Assembly: GCA_026770595.1 (NCBI GenBank)
Contig: MU634459.1
Coordinates: 1-12,061, forward strand
Direction: 5' to 3'
DNA length: 12,061 nucleotides
From: Ochromonadaceae sp. CCMP2298
Taxonomy: Eukaryota > Sar > Synurophyceae > Ochromonadales > Ochromonadaceae
In this document: one piece after another, positions 1 through 8,826 of the stretch
Position numbering within the stretch: position 1 is the first letter of the stretch
Layout of the letters: each line of letters starts with the position of its first letter
Translations under genes and position numbers: made by a program
The notes under the pieces: model-generated
The model's input: the letters and a program-made list of their open reading frames with translations, nothing else
Databases searched by the model: none
What the model was told of the DNA's origin: nothing

Positions 1-460
1 TCTCCTCATCCCAGGGACAAGGAGGATCCTGGGCTCGCAGCCATTGCAGCACCTCCAGATGACCGGCTGCTGCAGCATTGTGACAAGTCCACTCAGTCCA
101 GCGGCAAGGGGGGTCCTGCGCTCGCAACCACTTCAGCACCTCAAGCTGGCCTTTTCCTGCCGCACTGTCGCATATATCCCCAGGCCAGAAACATCTTCCT
201 TTCTTTAATCGCAGCCACTTCAGCACCTCGAGATGCCCACCGCGTGCCGCAATGACAGCAATGTCTCCTTTCTACTTGGGCATGCGAAGCTCATTCCTCG
301 CCCAAACAAAGAGGGAAGCCGAAGACAGGTAGTCAGTCACTCTCAGCGATTCACGAGGCGCCGCCGCCAGTGCATCTCTGCAGCGCCGTGATACGAGTCT
401 CAGCTGCGGGTCGCACGTGGCGCCCAGGAACTCCCTCGCTCTGTCCAGCACGAACTCCAT
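1..460 (-). pseudogene. Ankyrin-repeat protein, N-terminal part, interrupted by in-frame TAG
   Basis: Read on the minus strand from the ATG at 458-460. About the first 62 residues form a helical, F-box-like head (RLVSRRCRDAL), followed by TAG at 272-274. The same frame then stays open to the window edge for another 90 codons and encodes about three ankyrin-type repeats, each with a G(H/Q)LEVL(K/Q)WLR core and a following PPCPWDE-like linker. The expected protein would be a long ankyrin-repeat protein that binds other proteins; such genes form large families in algae. The head and repeats share a frame with no plausible intron around the stop, so the break is best read as a nonsense mutation (pseudogene) or a base-calling error. 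The rest of the gene lies outside the window. An in-frame upstream extension exists to 628 but has no ATG. The gene diverges from the STELLO-like gene, with 192 bases between the two ATGs. Confidence 0.75.
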
Positions 461-652
461 GATGACAGCGGCGGGTGACTTTATCTGGACGGGGTTGAGT
501 TTCCAAGCAGTTGTGGCACTGCCTTTCGCGATTTCGATTTTTCTGACCCTTTTTTCCTGACTTTCCAGGGCGATTGATGAGATGCCATGCGGAGGTGGGG
601 GTTCACTCTCTCCTCTCTTCAGCCACACACAGTTGGAGCTTATCGCGGTGTG
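461..652. promoter_or_regulatory. Short divergent intergenic region between ankyrin and STELLO-like genes
   Basis: This 192-base stretch separates the start codons of two divergent genes and so must hold both 5' leaders and promoters. It contains a T-rich stretch near 538-556 and an upstream ATG at 587 in frame with the STELLO-like gene. I see no clear TATA box or known operator. Confidence 0.4.
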
Positions 653-2503
653 ATGGTGAAGATCAATCCAACTTTCCTCGCACTGGTTACGGTTATCGCG
701 ATATTGCTCGCCTACATTCTCCTGCGCGGCCAGAGTTCGAACGAGCAGAAGTGTGAGGGTTCATCGATCACAGATGTCGCTGCCGTGACTCTGAATCAGC
801 TCAGTGACCACTACACAGTGAGGAGGAGCTTTAAGTACACTGGGAAAAGGAAGTTCAATAAGCTGACGCCTGGCGCTTTGCAGAACCGCTACAGTAAGAA
901 CAAGCCCCCAGTTGTGGACTCGCTCTTCTGCGAGCGATGGGCAGTGGTAACCACTGTGTACGAGCCCACCCTAGCTGTGCAGAAGCAAGCGTACATCCAC
1001 GGCTGGTGTTTGGTGGTCGTTGCGGACGAGGCCAGTCCCGAAGACTACCACCTGGAGTCGCCGCACAAGAACTTCGTCTTCCTCTCCGTGAAGAAGCAGG
1101 TACGCTTCCGACATCGCTCCTGATGTGCATCTCTTCCACTAACAGAGACCTATCTATTCTTAACTCCAGCACGAGCTCGCCGCGGCCATGCCCTTCATGC
1201 ACGCCCTCACCTGGAACCACGTAGGCCGCAAGAACGCCGGCTACCTCTACGCCATCCTGCACGGGGGCAAGTTCATCTGGGACTTCGAAGATGACGTGAT
1301 GGTGATGTCCAAACACCACTCCTATGCCGTCCCGGGAGAGAGCGACCTGGCCCTGGACGACGGCGACGCAGACAGCGCCTCCACCGTGCCCTCCTCCATG
1401 CGCCCCAACGCCTCGCTCATCTCCCCCGATGCGCTGTACGAGGCACGCATGCCCATCGGCCACTGCTCCGAAGTGCTCAACCCCTACCCGCTCTTCGACC
1501 CCACGCACACGCCCGCCTGGCCCCGCGGCTTCCCCCCCGACCGCATCCTGAACAACGAGACCTCCTTCGAGCCGCAGGTGGAGACCAGGCCGGTGAAGGT
1601 GGCGGCCAGCAGCGTGGGCGTGGTGCAGTACCTGGCCAATAGAGACCCTGACGTGGACGCACTCTACAGACTGGTGCGGCCGATACCCCTGGACTTCCCC
1701 CTGCACGCCCACCAGCCACTCCTGCTGCCCTCCTTCATGGGAGGACCCTGCGCCGCCTCCTCCGTCAAGAGCGCGCCTGTCGGTGGCTTCTCCGGCTTCT
1801 CGACCACCTCGGCCAACGCATTCGCAGCCGTCAGCGCACAGGATCAGGCCGCCCCCGCTCCTGCAGCAGAGGTGCTGCCAGTGCCGGGTGTGGAGGGCAC
1901 AGTGTACGCACCGTACAACGCGCAGTCCACGCTGCACATGTACTCCTCCTTCTGGGCTCTCATGCTGCCCCTCTCCGGTGAGCACGCCCCCTCTCCCCTC
2001 TTACCGCAACCTCACTAACCCTACCCCATCCCCGCCTCCCACCTCTCCTCTACTAGTGAACGACCGAGTGAGCGACGTGTGGCGCGCGTACGTAGCGCAG
2101 CGCCTGTTCTCGGAGGTGGGGCTGCGGGTGTCCTTCCACTCACCCGTGGTGACGCACTTCCGCAGACCGCGCAGCTACCTCAAAGGTGAGCAGGGGCAGA
2201 GAAGCAGGATGCAAGAGCAGCCCCACCACACCTTCCTTCCGCTCCCCCCTAACCTTTCTTCCCCCCCCCCCTGCAGATCTCTTCTTCGAGCTGCCCCTGT
2301 ACGCGGATGCGCTCGCCCTGGTGCAGCTGCTTAGGGGCTGGCGCGGGAGCCCCTCCGTGACCACGCTGCCTGGCCGCCTGGAGGAAGTGTACGTACTGCT
2401 GGCTGAGCACGGCTTCATCCAGCAGGCGGACGTGGTGTTGCTGCAGAGCTGGCTGCAGGCGCTGCTGGAGGCGGGGTACGTATTCCCCGAGCTGCGGCCG
2501 TGA
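653..2503 (+). CDS. STELLO/DUF288-family Golgi glycosyltransferase-like protein, four exons
   Basis: Exons 653-1099, 1170-1977, 2057-2185 and 2277-2503 join in frame to 536 residues. The introns (70, 79 and 91 bases) all run GT to AG; the last has a C-rich tract before its acceptor. The start at 653 puts a signal anchor at residues 4-25, giving a type II membrane protein. An in-frame ATG at 587 would add 22 residues. Family features, in order: CERWAVVTTVYEPT (93-106), HGWCLVVVAD (116-125), KNAGYLYAILHGG (170-182) and the acidic motif DFEDD (187-191). Next come NPYPLFD and WPRGFP, a DPDVDALYRL segment, and finally SFWALMLPLS joined by splicing to VNDRVSDVWRAYVAQRLF. This order matches plant STELLO proteins, Golgi proteins that aid cellulose synthase assembly. 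An Ala/Ser-rich stretch before the last conserved block looks like a lineage-specific insert. Family assignment is strong; a role in cellulose synthesis here is inference. Confidence 0.87.
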
Positions 2504-2894
2504 GCAGCTACTTTCTAGGGTCAGCAGGAGAGAATAAGCAGTGAAAAGGAGAGAGTAAGCAGTAAGCAGAAAGCATCTCCACCCCACATTTTCTGAGAAC
2601 CTTCTGGAAGCTTTTTCATCCGGATCTTGGGGGGGTGCGTCATGGATGTAACGGACGAAATACACAACTTGGGGACTGCATTAGCAGTGTCTTTCTTTTG
2701 TAATGGTGTGCCTATATACTATATCGCCAACTCGCTGGATTAGTGCAGGACTTTCGATGGTCAGCTAGCAGAAGGCGCGAACACTTACAGCTTATGAACG
2801 ACTTTTTTTAGAATCGCGGCGCGCGTTTTCCCAGCCTCGGCATTTATAAGATAATATAGACAGTGCAGTTGCTTCTGGGGTTAGGGGTTGGCGG
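2504..2894. other. Tail-to-tail intergenic region
   Basis: This gap of 391 bases holds the 3' ends of the STELLO-like gene (plus) and sufD (minus). It contains a short A/G-rich direct repeat of TAAGCAGT-like units at about 2534-2565 and AT-rich stretches near 2700-2730 and 2840-2865, which could serve 3' end formation. I see no coding potential in it. Confidence 0.5.
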
Positions 2895-4649
2895 TTAGAT
2901 GGACATGAACTTCTGCCCGCTGGTGGGCAGCTCCCCCCTGACCTCCTTAGGGTACATGGCTTCCAGCTTGCGCACGATGCGCCTCGTGCCCCGCTCGTCC
3001 ATCACGTTCTCCGCCAGCAGGTCAAACACGAACCCCCTCAGCAGCAGCTTGCGAGCCTCCGCCCTGTCCACGCCCCTAGCAGCCAGGTAGAACATGGAGT
3101 TCTCGTCCAGGTCCTGCACGGAGGCGCCATGGCTGCACTCCACGTTGTCTGCTTGGATCTCCAGAGTAGGCATGGCCACCACGCGTGCCCTTTGCCCCAG
3201 CATGACGGACCTGCACAGTTGATCAGAGTTGGTCAGCTGCGCCACCTTGGGGACCTGGATGCGCCCCTTGAAGATCGCCTCGCCCTTGTCCGCGATGACG
3301 TTGCGCTGCTGCTGCCGGGAGACGCAGTCGGGCGCGCCGTGCAGGATGTTGGAGTGCAGGTCCAGCGACTGCCGCTCCCCGGCCAGAGTGATGCAGTGCA
3401 GCGAGCAGTTGGACTGCGTCTCGGCCAGCGCGATGTGCGCATTGACGCGGCCGATAGCGGCGCCAGACTGCAGCACGGTCACATCGTACGCGCCCCCAGT
3501 GCCTACGGATGCGCTGAGCACCTCGATGTGCCGGGTGTCCAGCGACAGCTCCTGAGTGTATGTGTGCACCAGCTTGGCGCCCCTCGCCACCTCCAGGCGG
3601 GAGTAGCTGTTCACCATAGCAGGCTGGCTGACCAGCGCAATAGCTCCATCGTCGGTGGCTCTAGGCGTGCCGTCCTCCCCAACAAGCAGTGTGAAGAAGG
3701 ACTGCTTCAGCTGCAGCGCCGCGCCCTCGCCCAGTGACACCAGCAGCCGTGGATAGGAGCCGGGGGCAGAGACAGCAGGCGTGGCGGAGGCAGAGACGGC
3801 ACTGGCAGTGGAGCAGAAGAGCACCTGCAACGGCGCCTCTACGTGAATACCGGCAGGCACCACCACGCATGCGGCGTCCTGCACGTGCGCCTGGTTGAGG
3901 GCGCCCAGCACGTCAGAGGCGAACGAGTTGCGCGCAAACTCCCCAGACTCAGGCAGAGGCGCGTTGAGCAGCAGCTGCATCGCAGGCAAATCGGTTGAGT
4001 CTGCGCTCAGCGATGACAGGGGTCCTGCGATGATGTCCTGCGGGATGGCTGCGGTGCGGCTGAGGTGCGGTGCGAACTTGCCGTCAATGAACACGAGGCA
4101 TGCCTCCAGGCACTGCGCGTCGATCAGAGGCTCCAGAGACGCCAGCTGCAGCTGCTGCGCGTAGTCCTGCTGAGGCTGCTCGTACGAGAAGGCAAAGAGC
4201 TTGCGAAGGTTCGTATGCCTAGGGGGGCGCAAGGTGGAGGAAGGGGGGATGATGGTGAGATAGGGGCGTGTGGTAGCAGAGCAGCAATCAACCCATTGAG
4301 CAATCAGTGGTAATCGAAACAGAACCACGCCTCACCTCCACGCCTCGTCCTTCCCAAACGGCCTCTTCAGGGTCTGCAAATTCTGCCGGCCGACCTCGTT
4401 AGCTGTCGCCACCGCCGCGATCGACGAGACTCCGCCCGAGGGCAGCGCTACCGAGTCCTCGAAGTACTTCGCTATGCGGTCATCGGCAACACTATCCCCC
4501 TTCACGAAACCGACGGTGGAGGCGACTGACATCCTTCCCCTAGTCGAATAGGCTATTGAACTAACGTGATTGCTGCATAGTCTGTAGCATTGTACCACCC
4601 CGAGCAGCGGGAGCAGCAGCAGCGGCAGCTGCCAAGCGGACCTGCCCAT
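2895..4649 (-). CDS. sufD: Plastid-type SufD, Fe-S cluster assembly scaffold subunit, two exons
   Basis: SufD works with SufB and the SufC ATPase as the scaffold complex of the SUF pathway, which builds iron-sulfur clusters in plastids. Exon 1 is 4336-4649 and exon 2 is 2895-4218. The 117-base intron (4219-4335) starts GTGAGG and ends CCCTAG and splits an Arg codon, giving 545 residues. The junction restores EAWRHTNLRKL, the usual SufB/SufD N-terminal motif. The C-terminal core is clear: FKGRIQVPKVAQLT at about 421-434, LEIQADNVECSHGA at about 457-470 with the conserved Cys466 and His468, then FYLAARG and a final helical stretch. Residues 1-21 are signal-peptide-like (Leu-rich core, end VVQC) and are followed by a Ser/Arg-rich segment, as in bipartite presequences for secondary plastids. 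The first 70 to 90 residues are poorly conserved. A mitochondrial or cytosolic location is unlikely given this leader. Confidence 0.92.
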
Positions 4650-5079
4650 CGCTAGCCTGATATACGCAGAAGAGGCGCGAGAAGCGACGGCTCAGTCTGG
4701 ACCCGATGAAAGAGCTGGAGCGCAGGCGCCAGTGGAAGTAATGAGGTTGCTTCCTGAGGAGGTAAGGCAAGGCAGACCCCCTATTGTTGCAACAAGAAGG
4801 CAGAAGTTTGGCTGGTGTGATGTACACGTCCTGACGTTTTGCACCACCAAGTTTCTGTGTAAATATGCCAACAAGACGCACAAAAGTTCATTATTTCGGG
4901 TTGGCTTGTTAGCGGACTCGGAGAGAATTATCCCCACATTCTTACGGCTCTTGCTCTCCGCCGAGCTACAGGTAGGTGCATTATTAGGTACATATATATC
5001 AAAGAGCTACAAATTATATATTCACGAATAAATATGCATATTCTATCTTCTATCCGCCAATAATATAGTGAGTTTCAAG
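4650..5079. promoter_or_regulatory. sufD upstream region and 3' flank of glycosyltransferase-like gene
   Basis: This stretch lies upstream of the sufD ATG (minus strand) and downstream of the stop at 5160-5162. It turns strongly AT-rich at about 4975-5070, with runs such as TACATATATATC and AATTATATATTC. A plus-strand open frame across 4741-5031 has no recognisable protein features. No specific regulatory motif could be named. Confidence 0.4.
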
Positions 5080-5156
5080 GAGTGCAGAGTGCAGAGTGCA
5101 GAGTGCAGAGTGCAGAGTGCAGAGTGCAGAGTGCAGAGGGCAGAGGGCAGAGGCCC
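5080..5156. repeat. Heptanucleotide tandem repeat (GAGTGCA)n
   Basis: Eight perfect copies of GAGTGCA run from 5080 to 5135, followed by two GAGGGCA variants (5136-5149) and a partial unit (5150-5156). The array ends three bases from the stop codon of the minus-strand glycosyltransferase-like gene, so it should lie in that gene's 3' UTR. The unit length is not a multiple of three, and the array stays open in several frames, which creates false open reading frames. Confidence 0.95.
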
Positions 5157-5159
5157 GCT

Positions 5160-6461
5160 CTACACCTCCCAAAGCTCTGTGTGCACCTGCGCTGCGGTGT
5201 GCACGATGCACTGCTGCGTGATCAGCTCGCGCATGAAGACGTGCTCGCTCACGTGCATCTGGAAGCGACTCTCGGACACGCCCGCTAGGCTGCGCACCAG
5301 CCCCTGCCCCTGCGCCCGCGCTTTTACTGATCGCATGGTGACGCCCGCCAGGTGCAGCAGGAAGGAGACCACGTAGTCGTCCTGGTAGAAGCTGGCAGGA
5401 CACTCGGAGTGGTAGCGGCGCAGGACGGGCAGGACTCGCCGGGCGCTTAGCGGGCCAGAGGGGGCATGCCGTCGCAGGGCAGCGCTGGGCACGATGTAGC
5501 TGTCCACACCCTGGATGTGCGGCACGCCCCGCAGACCCTGCCCAGGCAATGTCAACTGCAGGCGTTCCTCGGCAGCGAAGAGCGTCAGACCGGTGCAGGG
5601 GCGGGACCAGGCCCCCACTTCCCCCAACGCCTTCAATGCCCCCTCTGTCCCCACTGTCCCCACCGACCCTCCCACGCCAGTGCTCTCGCCCGTATCCGCG
5701 GCATCAAGAGCGCCCAGATTCCCGACGTTCACCCACACCGCCTGCGCCTGCGACTGCGCCACGCTTGCACAGCTGCTTGCCGGGTCGTAGGCAGGCCTCA
5801 TCTCCCCCATCTCCCCCATTCCCCCCAGCGCCCCCAGCTCTTGCAGGTATGTGGCTGCCAGGGCCGTGTCATACTCCATATCGTCGTCCCCGAAGATCCA
5901 GTAGGCAAACAGTCTCGGATCGGCCCCTCTCGTCTCCGCACCCTCTATTCCCTCCCTCCCCCCTCTCCCCTCCGCATCCTCCGCTCCCCCAGCTCCTCCA
6001 GCTCCCTCCACACCTTCCGCGCCTCCAGCCTGCAGCGACAGCACCCCTGCGAACTTGGTCACCGGGCCTAGGTCCTCCAGCACCTCCACCACTCGAATGG
6101 TCCCCGAAAGCACGTGCGGCGCGAGTGTGGCGTTCCCCAGAAGCTCGGCGCGCAGGCGCTGTGCGTGGGGCAAGTCCTCCGCCTGCCCCACCTGCCCTGC
6201 CACCCCTGCCTCCTCCCTCCTGCCCGCGCCCTTCCTCCGAAATCGCTTGTACTTGCTCGGCACGAAGATGTAAATGCCCTGCGGGGGGATGGACTGGTTG
6301 AGCCACGAGAAGAGCGTGAAGTGCACGGAGGAGAAGCGCGGGGGGATCATCGTGAGGGCCACTCCGTAGTGGCTGCTGTTCACCAAAGCCGTCTCGCAGT
6401 AGGACGTCTGTGCGAGAGCAAGTGCCATCGCCAGAGCCGCGCACAGTACTAGGAGCAGCAT
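5160..6461 (-). CDS. Secretory GT-A-fold glycosyltransferase-like protein
   Basis: This single exon encodes 433 residues. The start is the first ATG, at 6459-6461; the open frame continues upstream but only from a GTG. Residues 1-17 form a signal peptide (Leu/Ala-rich). Then come a beta-strand region with FTLFSWLNQSI and IYIFVPSKY (49-71), DLGPVTKFAGVLSL (130-143), the triple acidic motif WIFGDDDMEY (188-197), HIQGVDSYIVP (315-325) and PASFYQDDYVVSFLLHLAGV (355-374). This order (D-x-GP-x-TK, then a DDD metal/nucleotide-sugar site, then SDD-like acidic site) resembles a family of GT-A-type glycosyltransferases in algae and bacteria; I cannot name the CAZy family. Three low-complexity Gly/Glu/Ala-rich inserts (about 145-180, 208-222 and 252-285) interrupt the domain. 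Likely site: ER or Golgi lumen. Donor and acceptor sugars are unknown. Confidence 0.65.
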   Translation of the reverse strand: MLLLVLCAALAMALALAQTSYCETALVNSSHYGVALTMIPPRFSSVHFTLFSWLNQSIPPQGIYIFVPSKYKRFRRKGAGRREEAGVAGQVGQAEDLPHAQRLRAELLGNATLAPHVLSGTIRVVEVLEDLGPVTKFAGVLSLQAGGAEGVEGAGGAGGAEDAEGRGGREGIEGAETRGADPRLFAYWIFGDDDMEYDTALAATYLQELGALGGMGEMGEMRPAYDPASSCASVAQSQAQAVWVNVGNLGALDAADTGESTGVGGSVGTVGTEGALKALGEVGAWSRPCTGLTLFAAEERLQLTLPGQGLRGVPHIQGVDSYIVPSAALRRHAPSGPLSARRVLPVLRRYHSECPASFYQDDYVVSFLLHLAGVTMRSVKARAQGQGLVRSLAGVSESRFQMHVSEHVFMRELITQQCIVHTAAQVHTELWEV

Positions 6462-6877
6462 TCGTGCTTCAGGCGTTGGCTCTGGCCATCTCGCACGCAC
6501 CTCACCACGACTCAAGTGGCTGCTGCTCCCGCAGGGGCTGCGGCTTTCGTCCGGAGAAGCCACTGCCCACGGCTCTCCTGGCCCTGCCGGGGCGCCCGCA
6601 GTGCATGAAGTGCTTCACTGGGCGCCCTTCAAGAGAGGTTCTGGAAAGATCTCACCCCCCCAATAACATCTTTTGGCAAAACTTTATCACATAAAAACGA
6701 CTGTGTTGAAATTGGCACTAATTGTATTGCTTTTGTCTGTATACAGCGCCTTTATTTTGCGGGAAAGTGTAACGTCCACCTAGTTGAACAAAACGCGCTT
6801 GGACGCTTGGATGGATGCCAGAGGGATGGGAACAAGCAGTTCTATTCTGATCTGCACATATCCGCGGGTGTTGAGCC
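6462..6877. promoter_or_regulatory. Divergent promoter region, glycosyltransferase-like / CRT-like
   Basis: Two genes start in opposite directions from this 416-base gap. The part nearest the minus-strand gene (6462-6600) is GC-rich and open in its frame but lacks an ATG. The rest (about 6655-6780) is AT-rich, with a C run at 6655-6661. The sequence before the CRT-like ATG is TTGAGCCATGG, a plausible strong start context. No defined motif can be called. Confidence 0.45.
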
Positions 6878-8473
6878 ATGGCTTCCAACAGCTCTGGTAA
6901 CTTGTCTAACGATGAGCGGCAGCGTCTGCTGCCGCCACTGGCGCCTTCGCGCACAACCTCGTACTCCAAAAGGCCCGTGCGCCCGCCCATGGCCTCCCCG
7001 ATCATCAAGTTGGAGGAGCTGGAGGAGGACAAGGAGAGCGGAAATTTGGTCATATACTTTCTGCTGATGCTGGTGTTCGCATTGGGGAACCGCGTGTTCG
7101 GACGCCTGGAGACGTACCCACTGCACAACTACCCTATCTTCCTCTCCATGGTCCTGTGCCTCGTGTACGTGCCGGTCTGCTTCGCCTACATCATCCCTGC
7201 CATGATGTTCACCAACAACATCACCGAGGAACAGGTGCAGATCCCCAAGTACAAGTTCGCAGTCATGGGGGCCTACGACAGTCTGGCAGGCCTGCTGTCC
7301 ACCTTCGCAGTGAACTACATCGCATCAGCCAGCACAGTAGTCTTGGTGCAGCAGTCCGCCATCCCCATCTCCATGCTGGTCTCCTTCCTAACCCTGGGCT
7401 CGCGCTACACCAACGCACAGTACCTAGGCGCCAGCATCGTGATGGGCGGCATCGTTCTGGTGCTGATTCCCTCCTTCATGGGTGGCGCGCAGACAGACGC
7501 CTCGGGTGCAGCGGTAGACCCGATGGGACAGTTGCTGTGGATCGGCGTGCTGGTCATCTCCTGCGTGCCCATGTGCCTCTCCTCTGTGTACAAGGAGAAG
7601 GCCCTGGGTGAGGTGGAGATCGACTGTACGTACCTGAACGGCTGGGTGGCGATCTTCCAGCTGCTCATCGGCATCCCCCTCTGCATCCCCTCCTCGCTCG
7701 TGCAGGGCATGCCCGTGTCCAACATCCTGCCCAACATATACCAGGGATTCCTGTGCTGGGGGGGTATCAACTCAGTAACTGAGGAGAACAACCCCTACAA
7801 CCAGCCTCTGGACAACTGCGCCGCGGGGCCTCTGATGGTGACGACCTTCCTGTTCTTCAACGTGATCTACAACTTCCTCATCGTCGTGATCCTCAAGTAC
7901 GGGTCCGCCAACATCCTGTGGCTCGCATCCACCATGATCGTACCCCTATCAAACGTGGTCTTCAGCCTCAAGTTCATACCTGGCAGCAAGCCCATGGGCC
8001 CGATGGATCTGGTGGGTCTGGTGGTCATCATGCTGGGGCTGGTGGTGTACCGCTTCTCCTCACAGGTGATCGAACTGTACGAGTACCTCACTGGGAAGTC
8101 CCTAGACCCAGAGGAGATCAAGAAGCGACTCATGCTGAGAAAGCTGGCCCTCTCTGTGGAGCGCAAGCAGATAAATTACGTGGGTCTGAACCAGCTGGAG
8201 TCACTGCAGGGCGTGGTGGACACACGCGTAGCCAGGGCCGAGTTGCTGTCGCTCTTCCGCTCACCCAAGATTATCCGAGATAACTACCTGCTAAAGTTGG
8301 GCGTGCAGCCCTCGCCCCGGTTCAGCGTGTCAAGTTCGGGCCGGGACCGGGACATGGAGGGGGGGGTAGCGCGGGCGAATAGCATCGACGAGAGGTGGAA
8401 GGAGCGGGGGGGGCGTGCTCGCTCCAACTCCGACCTTCGACAACCCAGCTTCCTAGAGGAGGGCTCCTTATAA
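6878..8473 (+). CDS. CRT-like (chloroquine-resistance-transporter family) membrane transporter
   Basis: One exon of 531 residues. Members belong to the drug/metabolite transporter superfamily, with ten helices, and move small solutes (amino acids, peptides, glutathione-type thiols or other cationic compounds, depending on the relative) across vacuolar or plastid membranes. Seen here: a hydrophilic N-terminus with the acidic dileucine motif ERQRLL (13-18); helix 1 ending ALGNRVF (68-74); YPLHNYPIFLS (80-90); FAVMGAYDSLAGLLSTF (127-143); VLVQQSAIPISMLVSF (155-170), a very typical CRT block; and YLGASIVMGGIVLVLIP (182-198). A luminal-type loop carries Cys293 and Cys314, followed by helices up to about 392. 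The charged tail (400-531) has serine sites in basic context (RARSNSDL, ARANSID) that may be phosphorylated. The motif suggests sorting to a vacuole or lysosome-like organelle rather than the plastid; no transit peptide is evident. The substrate cannot be read from sequence. Confidence 0.88.
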   Translation: MASNSSGNLSNDERQRLLPPLAPSRTTSYSKRPVRPPMASPIIKLEELEEDKESGNLVIYFLLMLVFALGNRVFGRLETYPLHNYPIFLSMVLCLVYVPVCFAYIIPAMMFTNNITEEQVQIPKYKFAVMGAYDSLAGLLSTFAVNYIASASTVVLVQQSAIPISMLVSFLTLGSRYTNAQYLGASIVMGGIVLVLIPSFMGGAQTDASGAAVDPMGQLLWIGVLVISCVPMCLSSVYKEKALGEVEIDCTYLNGWVAIFQLLIGIPLCIPSSLVQGMPVSNILPNIYQGFLCWGGINSVTEENNPYNQPLDNCAAGPLMVTTFLFFNVIYNFLIVVILKYGSANILWLASTMIVPLSNVVFSLKFIPGSKPMGPMDLVGLVVIMLGLVVYRFSSQVIELYEYLTGKSLDPEEIKKRLMLRKLALSVERKQINYVGLNQLESLQGVVDTRVARAELLSLFRSPKIIRDNYLLKLGVQPSPRFSVSSSGRDRDMEGGVARANSIDERWKERGGRARSNSDLRQPSFLEEGSL

Positions 8474-8617
8474 CGAACTGGGGCATTGGCTGTACAAATA
8501 CATAATATCTGTGCATAGTTCTATATTTAGTGACTTTTTATTCTTGCTTCTATTTTTCCCTAACAACAGAAACAATATTAAAGCTTTTAAGCAAGAAGTT
8601 TCGAGCGTCGAGTGGGG
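8474..8617. other. AT-rich 3' flank of CRT-like gene
   Basis: The stretch after the TAA stop is AT-rich, with T runs at about 8534-8560 and AATATTAAAGC near 8575. It probably holds the 3' UTR and polyadenylation signals. No TGTAA signal of the green-algal type was seen here. Confidence 0.4.
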
Positions 8618-8720
8618 TAGACTTGTAGACACCTAGACTCATAGACAAATAGACTTATGTACAAATTGACTCATGTACGTATATACTTATCGACATATAG
8701 ACTATAGACAAATGGACATA
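8618..8720. repeat. Degenerate 8-base phased tandem repeat, consensus TAGACNNA
   Basis: Thirteen consecutive units can be read: TAGACTTG, TAGACACC, TAGACTCA, TAGACAAA, TAGACTTA, TGTACAAA, TTGACTCA, TGTACGTA, TATACTTA, TCGACATA, TAGACTA (7 bases), TAGACAAA, TGGACATA. T at position 1 and AC at positions 4-5 are invariant; positions 2-3 and 6-8 vary. The array lies between the convergent 3' ends of the CRT-like gene and the minus-strand membrane protein gene. It could lie in either 3' UTR. Confidence 0.85.
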
Positions 8721-8826
8721 CGTGCGTTTGGAATTATGGACAGTGTACAGTATGTTCGCGCCGCTAGGGTGTCACGGCTGCTCTGCGACAACCATCTCTC
8801 CCCCACATGGGACCCGCAGTGGCAGC

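Noticed and set aside
855-1985. Long minus-strand open frame (376 codons) opposite the STELLO-like gene
   Set aside because: It crosses an intron of a well-supported gene, has His/Gly/Val-rich composition typical of an antisense shadow in GC-rich coding DNA, and shows no domain.
2877-2889. Telomere-like GGGGTTAGGGGTT
   Set aside because: There are only about two units, sitting just past the sufD stop inside a gene-dense region, so chance is enough to explain it.
4741-5031. Plus-strand open frame of about 96 codons between sufD and the glycosyltransferase-like gene
   Set aside because: It lies in AT-rich flanking DNA, shows no recognisable motif, and overlaps the expected sufD promoter.
5549-6301. 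Plus-strand Pro/Ser-rich open frame opposite the glycosyltransferase-like gene
   Set aside because: It is the antisense of the purine-rich repeat inserts; the minus-strand frame carries the motifs and the signal peptide.
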